A stretch of DNA of 27,121 nt from positions 1-27,121 of IMG/VR virus record IMGVR_UViG_3300013120_000913; one strand, written 5' to 3'. The position numbers and the translations under genes were made by a program. Below the pieces are notes generated by a model, which made no database searches, had not been told where the DNA came from, and saw only the letters and a program-made list of their open reading frames with translations. The DNA is from a virus. Shown piece by piece: positions 1 through 6,455 of the stretch. Position 1 is the stretch's first letter; each line of letters starts with the position of its first letter.

Positions 1-3000
1 GTGCGCCGAATGCCGCTGACGCTGGAACAACCTGTGGGCGTCGCGCCGGAATGGGATGAGGACATCCTCAGCGCCCGATCCGCGCCCAAGCCGCAGTCCC
101 AGCGGATTCGGCAATGGGCGCAACGGGCCTACAGGAACCGCAACGCCTACGGCGAGAAGACCGCCGCCAGGGTGACCGGCGTACTGGCGCGCGCCGAGAA
201 GGACGTAAAGGCCGCGCTGCTCCACACCACCACACTGGGCGACATGCCGGAAGGAAGACTCGCCAACCAGCGGTCGCTCCGCCGGCTCCAGGGCGAGATC
301 CGCACCATCGCCGCCCAGGTCCGTGACGAGCACCGGTTGATCCTAAAGCACGCCTCGACGGGCAGCTTCAAGCGCGGCATCGGCCACGGCATCGAGGAAT
401 TCGTGGCCGCACAGTTGCCGTTCTACAAAGACCTTGGGCCGAACGGCATCGACAAGATGTCCACGAACGTCTTCACCGTCATCGACACCTCGGCCCTCGA
501 CTTCATGACGCGCTTCAACATGCAACTGACCGGCGACGTGTCCCGCGAACTGGCCGATGGCTTGAACCGCGTCGTCCAGACCGGCATCGCCACAGGCATG
601 TCGGTGAAGGACATCGTCAAAGAGATGGGGACCGTCGTCACGGACAAGGAGGCGTTCCGCCACGCTGGCAAGAAGGTCTTCGGCAAGGCGCAGACCCGCA
701 TGGAACTCATCGCGCGGACGGAAACCATGCGGGCCCACAGCCAGGGTCAGCGGAAGTTCTACTCTACGGTGGGCGTGCGCAAGCTCGAATGGATGACCAT
801 GGACGACGAGCGCATGTGCCCCGAGTGCGAGCCTCTCGACGGCAAGGTCTACCCCACCGGTAAGTTCCCGAACCAGCCCAAGCATCCGAACTGCCGCTGC
901 GGACACACGGCCGTCGTGGACCTTCCCATCTGTGGCTCTCAGCCGCTCGTAAGCCACGCCGCGCCCGCACAGCAGAGCTGCATCCTGTCGCCGGACGACG
1001 TTGCGGCGGAGACGGCGAAGGTCACGGCGGACGAGCAATCGGTCAAGTACGCCGTCAAGAGCGGAAACTTCGACAACCTGACCGCCAAGCAGGCGCAGAT
1101 GGCCGCGAAGCAGAATGGCGTGTCCGTCGCCCGCACCAAGGCCGACTTCATCAAGCTGCTTGACCAAGCCGAGCCGGGCGTGAGTCACTCCCACCTCGGA
1201 GGCCAGGCGCTCAAGCAGAAACTCTCCGAGTACAAGATCGGCGCGCTGCGCACCAAGCAGGAGTTGCTCGATCTGCTGAAGGCGAAACACGCGGCCGCGG
1301 CGCAGAAGCAGACCATCGACGCGGTTACGCCGCCAGGCGGCTATGGACAGTTCACGGTCAAGGAGTTGCAGCAGCAGGCCCTCAATGAGGGCGTCTCGAT
1401 CCACATGACGAAGCAGGACGTCATCGACCATCTGGACCAGATCGAGCTCGGCGTCGACCACTCCCACCTGAGCGGCAAGTCCCTGGCCGCGGCGAAGCAG
1501 AAGTACGGCATCGGCGCGCTCAAGAACAAGCAGCAGTTGATCGACGCCCTCAACAAGCAGGCGGGACAAGCGGCCGCCGAGCAGGCGAAGAAACAGGCCG
1601 ACCAGGCGGAACTCGCCGTCAAGATCGCCCACGCCAATGAACACCTCGAGGCCAAGACCGCCGCCGTCCAAGTGCCCGAGGATCCGGCGGATTACGACTC
1701 CTTCCTCGCGTCGGTGAAGTCGGCCGAGGACCAGATCGCCCAGTCGGGCATCGTGCCCCAGGATGCGGTGCAGTCCCACGCCTCGGCGCTCGCCGTCAAG
1801 AAGCAGGTATTCCATCAGCAGATCGCCTCGATGTCGAGCTCCGAGCTGAAGAAGCTCGCACAGAAGACCAAGGTCCACCACTACCAGTGGGCGGCCAAGG
1901 GCGATCTCGTTGCGCTCTTCACCGAGACCGACCCGGCCAAGGTTCAAAAGGCCAAGGACAAGATCGAGGCCAAGTGGGGCAAATGGGCCGAGAAGCACGG
2001 ATCGAAGAAGGCCAAGAAGAAGCAACCCGCCGCGCCCAAGCCCGCGCCCGCGCCGGAGCCGCCGCAACCCGCCGCGACCGTCCAGCCCAAGAAAGGCTCG
2101 GAGTTCGTCGCCTCTGACGAGGCATGGAAGCAGAAGGGCCAGCCCAACAACTTCACCTTCCAGGGCAAGGCCGAGATCGAAGGCGCACACACCAAGTACT
2201 TTTACACCGACGAGAACGGCGAGAAGTGGCTGTTCAAGCCGGCGGAAGAGGAGTTCCGTGCGCACGGCGATGAGGCCGCCTACCGGATCGGGCGGCTCAT
2301 CGATCCGGAAGCCATTGAGGTGCGCGTCGTCACGCTCGACGGCAAGGTCGGCTCCATCCAGAAGTGGCGCACGGGCCTGGCGGCCAAGAAGGACTTCGCC
2401 GGGGTCGATCCGGCGGATCTGACACCGTCCGACGTAGCGCAACTCCAGCGCGAGCACGTGGTCGACTGGCTCATCAGCAACCACGACGGCCACGGCAAGC
2501 AGTTCCTGCGCACTCGGGACGGGCGCGTTCACGGCATCGACAAGGGACAGCTGTTCAAGTTCCTGGGCGACGACCGGTTGAGCATCGACTATCACCCGAA
2601 TCAGGCGCACGGCGAGAGCGAACCGTACTACAACACGGTCTTCCGCGCGGCGAAGCAGGGCAAGGTCAAGTTCGATCCTGCCGAGACGTTGCGGTACATC
2701 CGCGAGGTCGAGCGCATTTCGGATGACGACTACCGCGCGCTCCTGGCTCCGTATGCAGATCGCCGATTCGGCAGAAAGGCAGCTCAGAAGGAGGCGTTCT
2801 ATCGCACGGCGCTGGAACGCAAGCAGCACATCCGGCGCGACTTTGAGCAGTTCTACGGCGGCGTCTTGGGACAGAAGGACTTCCGCTTCGAGGACGCGGG
2901 GCCCAAGGCGGGAGGCCAGCTGGGCAAGGCTGAGATCGAGATGCTCCAAGATGCCAAACGCGCCGGCTGGCAAGGCAAGGTGATCCCCTTTGACGTCGAG

Positions 3001-4608
3001 GACGTCGAGGACCAGAACGCCCTCGTCTTCACCGAGACGGTCGGCGGCAAGCGACGCACCGTGGTCCGCATGAAGATCAGGCCCGAGGCCGAGTCCAAGA
3101 TGCTGAAGAACCTGGCGCTCACCTCCGACGACAGCCTGGTGACGCTCGTCGGCGACTCGCTGCCCGACGACAAGTACCACGACACGATCCTGGCGGGCAT
3201 CAAGACCGTCAACAGCCATGTCGCCAAGGGCGACCTCGAGTACAACAAGCAGAAGCTGCAGGCGGTACGCGACATCCTCCCCGGCCTCGAGCGGCTGCGG
3301 AAGTCGAAGGACCGCGACGTGGCGGCCATGGCCGATCAGTACCTGGCCGACTGTCGCAAGGTGCTCGACGGCGCGACCGCGGATGCCAAGTACCAGGGGA
3401 CGTTCGTGCAGTACAAGAAGCGGTTCGAGAGCAAGCCCGACCGCAAGAAGCCCGTCGAAGGCATCACCGCGCGCAAGACCAAGGTCCGCATGCCGCTGCG
3501 GCAGATACGCAACGGCGATGTCTCCGTGGTCGACGAGACGGCATCAACCAGCGACGTGTTCGGCCGCGCCATGAAGGACGGCGTCCAGTACGAGATCGAC
3601 CTTGGCGACGGTATGCGCGCGAGCTACAGGCCCTGGGTCAACGGCAACTACTACGCGCACCAGGGGGAGTTCGAGATTCACCTGCCGGGAGACGCCGATC
3701 CGAAGCAGTTCGATCAGATGATGACGCGCCTCGACCGAATGGGCATTACGGCGACCATCGCCACGCCTCAGGACGCGGAGTTGATGTACCTCCAGAAGCA
3801 GGCATACGTCGTCAAGGCCGATACCACGGCCCCGTACAAGAAGACGCTTCGAGACCTCGACCGTCGCGGCGCGAGCAAGGAGGAGCGCATCGCGGCGTTG
3901 CGGGGGTTCTGGGAGAAGAAACTCGGTGTGCCGGACCTGACCAGGATGCCCGGCTACAACCCACTGGGCGAGTACCAGACGCAGTGGGACGATCCGAAGC
4001 GCCAGGCCGGCTATCGCCACCAGATGCGGTTCGACGTCTCGAACGAGGAACTGGACCGCCAACTGCCCGGATACGGCCTCTACCACCGGCTGACCGACGA
4101 CGGCAGCCTGCCGACCTTCATGGACGAGATACTCGGAAGCAACGGTGCGATGGCGTCCACCGTCGAGAAGATGCGCATCGGCGTCAAGCCGGGCGGCATG
4201 TCGCCCCAGGAAGACATGAACACCGGCGGCGCGACATACTTCTTCACCCGCATTCGGAAGCTTCCCGGTCAACGCGGCGGATCCCGCGAGCCGGGCCTCT
4301 ACTTCAAGAAGCGCATGCTCCGGCGCATGGACGCGATCACCTACACTGGCGACAAGTACGGTCGTGTCACGGGTGACACGGTCCACAAGAGCCGTCGCAG
4401 CGGCGTCGCGGACTGGAAGAAGATCGCCGAGCGCGGCGGGTCTGACGAGACGATTTTCAAGTATTCCGTGACACTTCTCGACAATATCGAGGTCGTCGCG
4501 GTACGTAATGCATCAGAGAGAACGAAGGTGATCGCCGCGTTCAAGAAGCGCGGGATCGCCCAGTTACCGGACGGACGCAAGATCGAGGAGTTGGTGGTCG
4601 CGCGATGA
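1..4608 (+). CDS. MuF/SPP1 gp7-type minor head protein fused to kinase-like and other C-terminal domains (5' end at or beyond window edge)
   Basis: Giant (1535 codons) minor head protein that probably enters the procapsid with the portal. Residues about 220-305 carry the MuF/SPP1 gp7 signature: RTE near 240, then DDERMCPECEPLDGKVY (268-284) and PNCRC (296-300). Residues about 350-530 hold two similar repeats, each with GV[SD]HSHL (393-399 and 484-490). A Lys/Pro/Ala linker around 665-695 leads to a HipA/PI-kinase-like domain (about 700-910), with candidate ATP lysine K746, catalytic loop DWLISNHDGHGKQFL (822-836) and metal Asp in GIDKG (845-849). The usual loop Asn is Gln834, so activity is uncertain. 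Residues about 1200-1535 are unrecognised and end in a compact domain (TYFFTRI near 1412; DETIFKY near 1482). The frame opens with GTG at base 1 and an ATG at base 10, but the true start may lie upstream. It overlaps the next gene by ATGA. MuF homology is firm, the kinase-like fold moderately so. Confidence 0.85.
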   Translation: MRRMPLTLEQPVGVAPEWDEDILSARSAPKPQSQRIRQWAQRAYRNRNAYGEKTAARVTGVLARAEKDVKAALLHTTTLGDMPEGRLANQRSLRRLQGEIRTIAAQVRDEHRLILKHASTGSFKRGIGHGIEEFVAAQLPFYKDLGPNGIDKMSTNVFTVIDTSALDFMTRFNMQLTGDVSRELADGLNRVVQTGIATGMSVKDIVKEMGTVVTDKEAFRHAGKKVFGKAQTRMELIARTETMRAHSQGQRKFYSTVGVRKLEWMTMDDERMCPECEPLDGKVYPTGKFPNQPKHPNCRCGHTAVVDLPICGSQPLVSHAAPAQQSCILSPDDVAAETAKVTADEQSVKYAVKSGNFDNLTAKQAQMAAKQNGVSVARTKADFIKLLDQAEPGVSHSHLGGQALKQKLSEYKIGALRTKQELLDLLKAKHAAAAQKQTIDAVTPPGGYGQFTVKELQQQALNEGVSIHMTKQDVIDHLDQIELGVDHSHLSGKSLAAAKQKYGIGALKNKQQLIDALNKQAGQAAAEQAKKQADQAELAVKIAHANEHLEAKTAAVQVPEDPADYDSFLASVKSAEDQIAQSGIVPQDAVQSHASALAVKKQVFHQQIASMSSSELKKLAQKTKVHHYQWAAKGDLVALFTETDPAKVQKAKDKIEAKWGKWAEKHGSKKAKKKQPAAPKPAPAPEPPQPAATVQPKKGSEFVASDEAWKQKGQPNNFTFQGKAEIEGAHTKYFYTDENGEKWLFKPAEEEFRAHGDEAAYRIGRLIDPEAIEVRVVTLDGKVGSIQKWRTGLAAKKDFAGVDPADLTPSDVAQLQREHVVDWLISNHDGHGKQFLRTRDGRVHGIDKGQLFKFLGDDRLSIDYHPNQAHGESEPYYNTVFRAAKQGKVKFDPAETLRYIREVERISDDDYRALLAPYADRRFGRKAAQKEAFYRTALERKQHIRRDFEQFYGGVLGQKDFRFEDAGPKAGGQLGKAEIEMLQDAKRAGWQGKVIPFDVEDVEDQNALVFTETVGGKRRTVVRMKIRPEAESKMLKNLALTSDDSLVTLVGDSLPDDKYHDTILAGIKTVNSHVAKGDLEYNKQKLQAVRDILPGLERLRKSKDRDVAAMADQYLADCRKVLDGATADAKYQGTFVQYKKRFESKPDRKKPVEGITARKTKVRMPLRQIRNGDVSVVDETASTSDVFGRAMKDGVQYEIDLGDGMRASYRPWVNGNYYAHQGEFEIHLPGDADPKQFDQMMTRLDRMGITATIATPQDAELMYLQKQAYVVKADTTAPYKKTLRDLDRRGASKEERIAALRGFWEKKLGVPDLTRMPGYNPLGEYQTQWDDPKRQAGYRHQMRFDVSNEELDRQLPGYGLYHRLTDDGSLPTFMDEILGSNGAMASTVEKMRIGVKPGGMSPQEDMNTGGATYFFTRIRKLPGQRGGSREPGLYFKKRMLRRMDAITYTGDKYGRVTGDTVHKSRRSGVADWKKIAERGGSDETIFKYSVTLLDNIEVVAVRNASERTKVIAAFKKRGIAQLPDGRKIEELVVAR
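1081..1557 (+). repeat. Two SAP/HeH-like protein repeats inside the minor head protein
   Basis: Two in-frame, diverged copies of a roughly 75-residue unit, starting near 1081 and 1348. Both contain a helix resembling LTAKQAQ/FTVKELQQQA, then GVS..TK.D.I..LDQ.E, GV[SD]HSHL, and a second helical half ending IGAL[RK][TN]KQ[EQ]L[LI]D.L. The helix-turn-helix pattern resembles SAP/HeH-type nucleic-acid-binding modules, which is an inference. A weaker third half-unit (SELKKLAQKTKVHHYQ) occurs near residues 614-629. Confidence 0.6.
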
Positions 4609-5081
4609 ACTTGCAAGAGACGATTCAGGCCGAGAAGCAACGCGTCCAGGAGGCGCTGGACCGCGTCTGCGATCCGGGCGCAACGATGCAGATCACCTTC
4701 CCGGACGGAGGCTCGCTGCGCTTCGAGGTCGACGGCTTCGTGGTGCTGCGCGCGCTGCCCCATGTGGACTCCCAGGGCGAGGTGAAGCAGTGGCGGTACG
4801 ACCTGCTCTTCAAGGAGGTCGGCTACGACCAGGGGATGCAGTACGCCCACATGATCGGCAAGGCCGGCATTGCACAGGACGAGAAGTCCTGGGCGATCAT
4901 CAAGGACGAGCACGGGAACATGTACACGGTCAACGTGATCGAGCCGGACATCGATCCCGAAGTGAAGGCGGTGTTCGACCGCTGGCGCGTCCAGAAGGAC
5001 GGCGAGCGGGAGAAGTTCGAGCGGATTGATCGGCAGCTGGTCGAGGAGTACACGCGCATGGCCGAGGGGGGAGACGAATGA
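4605..5081 (+). CDS. Hypothetical protein, 158 aa
   Basis: I do not recognise this family. The protein is acidic and soluble, with an N-terminal helix, a beta-rich centre (MQITFPDGGSLRFEVDGFVV) and a charged helical C-terminus. It has no signal peptide or membrane segment. The ATG overlaps the stop of the minor head gene (ATGA) and its own stop overlaps the next start, so it is translationally coupled within the head operon. Position between a MuF protein and other small genes would suit an accessory or an immunity-type partner of the large protein, but nothing in the sequence shows this. Confidence 0.7.
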   Translation: MNLQETIQAEKQRVQEALDRVCDPGATMQITFPDGGSLRFEVDGFVVLRALPHVDSQGEVKQWRYDLLFKEVGYDQGMQYAHMIGKAGIAQDEKSWAIIKDEHGNMYTVNVIEPDIDPEVKAVFDRWRVQKDGEREKFERIDRQLVEEYTRMAEGGDE

Positions 5082-5410
5082 AGTTCCACTATATGATCGA
5101 GTACAGGCTGGTCGGCGGCGAGTACCGGCCCATCGGGGTCTGGTGCCTCGGCGAAGGCTCCGGCCTCGACCTGGAGATCCGCATGCTGCCGGAGTACCCC
5201 GACGAGCAGGAGGAGGCCGACTGGATCATCAACCGGATCATCGAGAGCGGCGTGACGCACCTGGACCGGTCGCTCTTGGAATACCACCAGCAGACGATCT
5301 CGCCCTACGATGGCATGCGCTCGAAGATCGTCGAGACGGACGAGTACCCGAACCGCGACGCGCTGTTCGCCGACCTGCTCAAGCGGATACGGGAGGGGAA
5401 GATTCGATGA
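5078..5410 (+). CDS. Hypothetical protein, 110 aa
   Basis: Unrecognised small acidic protein. It begins with a beta-hairpin-like segment (MKFHYMIEYRLVGGEYRPIG) followed by a helical, Glu-rich middle and a basic end (LLKRIREGKIR). The ATG overlaps the upstream stop (ATGA) and the stop overlaps the next start, so it belongs to the same tightly coupled run. Codon use matches the structural genes. No membrane segment or known catalytic motif is visible. Confidence 0.65.
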   Translation: MKFHYMIEYRLVGGEYRPIGVWCLGEGSGLDLEIRMLPEYPDEQEEADWIINRIIESGVTHLDRSLLEYHQQTISPYDGMRSKIVETDEYPNRDALFADLLKRIREGKIR

Positions 5411-5580
5411 ATACGGGCGAGAAACTCTTCCACTTCCTGGCGAAGCTCATTCTGGACAGGTTCTACGGATCGGTTACAATACGCTTCGAGCACGGGAAGG
5501 TGACGCACGTCGAGACGGAAACTCGACGAGTTTGGGAGTACAAGAACCTTCCGCCTGAGAGCGGGGCTCAAGAGTCCTGA
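5407..5580 (+). CDS. DUF2292/YezD-like small protein, 57 aa
   Basis: Short reading frame starting at an ATG that overlaps the previous stop (ATGA). The core FYGSVTIRFEHGKVTHVE matches the pattern I associate with the small DUF2292/YezD family (a Tyr-Gly-Ser-Val strand, then His/Asp-Gly-Lys-Val and an acidic strand). The family has no established molecular function that I know of. The last roughly 12 residues are less constrained. Coupling to the two genes before it supports expression; the family assignment is from memory of the motif. Confidence 0.55.
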   Translation: MNTGEKLFHFLAKLILDRFYGSVTIRFEHGKVTHVETETRRVWEYKNLPPESGAQES

Positions 5581-5590
5581 GGAAGTAGCC

Positions 5591-6328
5591 ATGGTATTTG
5601 AAGCACATCTCAGAGTCATAGGTGACGACGATAGTCGTGCTTGGCCCGTTGAGCATGTGAACGACTTGACCATCGAGCAAGTATCTCCTGGACTGCTGAA
5701 GGCAACGAGCAATGGGGAGTATGCTGACGGCGAGGACTTTCGTGCGCACGTTAAGAGCCTTTTGCCAGCATTGGCGAGTCGATGTGTGTGGACACGAATG
5801 GGGGCCCTCTCCTTCGACATCAATGACGTGAGAGAAACGAAGCCTGGTATCGTGACAATTCATGTCTCCGACACAATCGCCATCGGCGACGGGCGTGACC
5901 TAATTGGCCTCAAGCCTATGAAGCCAGACCAATGGGACATGGGTGCTGTCCGTGATGAGATCATCCGATCAGCGCTTGCAGACGGTGACCATGATATCGC
6001 GGCGGAACTTGAGGCGAATGCCACGCTGCTGCATTCCGTTGAGAGCTTCATACGAGCCATACTGCAGCCAGGGAACACGTTGGCTCACCTATACAAGGCG
6101 GTCGAGGTCGTTCAGCATCACGTTGGCGGCAGAAAGGAACTCTCGCAGATCGGTCTGTCGAAGAACTATGTAGACTTCATCATGTCAAGAGCCAATCGTT
6201 CCGAACTTGACCAACGACATGCACCAGTAGACGCCGGAACGGTTGAGGCGATCCCCGAAGAGGAAAGACTCGAGTGTATTGAGCGCGCAAGGGAGGTAGT
6301 CAGGAAGTTCGCTGATAGCCTGAAGTAG
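5591..6328 (+). CDS. Unknown cargo (moron-like) protein, 245 aa
   Basis: The start follows a GAGGAAG ribosome site. Base composition is visibly more AT-rich and codon choice more relaxed than in the flanking structural genes, which suggests separate acquisition. The N-terminal half is a beta-rich, unrecognised domain. The C-terminal half (about residues 130-245) is helical, with segments such as LYKAVEVVQHHVGGRKEL and RANRSELDQRHAP, and ends in EEERLECIERAREVVRKF. That half resembles an uncharacterised domain seen in scattered bacterial proteins of unknown role. There is no membrane segment. It lies between head genes and immediately upstream of structured element copy 1, and a structural role is unlikely. 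Exclusion or defence would be typical of morons but is not shown here. Confidence 0.7.
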   Translation: MVFEAHLRVIGDDDSRAWPVEHVNDLTIEQVSPGLLKATSNGEYADGEDFRAHVKSLLPALASRCVWTRMGALSFDINDVRETKPGIVTIHVSDTIAIGDGRDLIGLKPMKPDQWDMGAVRDEIIRSALADGDHDIAAELEANATLLHSVESFIRAILQPGNTLAHLYKAVEVVQHHVGGRKELSQIGLSKNYVDFIMSRANRSELDQRHAPVDAGTVEAIPEEERLECIERAREVVRKFADSLK

Positions 6329-6439
6329 TTTCAGACGGCGTTGATGACTCAAGCCTGACGGGAAAGCCAGCAGGCGTTGAACGATCAAGCCCGGTGTCTT
6401 GGAGAGACAACCTCTCCGAGGCATCGGGCTTTTTCTTTT
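6329..6439 (+). promoter_or_regulatory. Structured intergenic element, copy 1
   Basis: Begins directly after the cargo gene stop. Hairpin 1 (6337-6355) pairs GGC-TTGA with TCAA-GCC around loop TGAC, with one bulged G. A weak hairpin (CCTG 6354-6357 with CAGG 6371-6374) follows. Hairpin 3 (6373-6391) repeats the TTGA/TCAA stem with loop ACGA and the same bulge. A long hairpin (6390-6428) and T-tract come last. The next start codon is 17 bases past the tract. The same layout recurs at 17829 and 26169. Function is unknown; transcription termination or conditional read-through is inferred. Confidence 0.7.
6390..6439 (+). terminator. Intrinsic-terminator-like hairpin of element copy 1
   Basis: CCCGGTG pairs with CATCGGG, extended by TCTTGGAGAG with CTCTCCGAGG around loop ACAAC, and followed by CTTTTTCTTTT. 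The outer CCC also forms part of the preceding TTGA/TCAA hairpin, so the two folds compete for a few bases. Confidence 0.7.
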
Positions 6440-6455
6440 GGCGAGGACGAGACGG

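Noticed and set aside
343-3219. 958-codon open frame on the minus strand
   Set aside because: Antisense shadow of the minor head gene, produced by GC-rich third positions. Low-complexity Leu/Arg/Val/Asp translation, no domain, no ribosome site.
6329-6439. Element copies as hammerhead ribozymes or IS/REP ends
   Set aside because: The TTGANGA segments resemble CUGAUGA only loosely and the GAAA partner and stem arrangement are absent. No transposase or target duplication is near.
6399-6455. Upstream TTG start for the methyltransferase fusion
   Set aside because: It lies inside the terminator hairpin with no ribosome site; the ATG at 6456 is downstream of the element, as in the other two copies.
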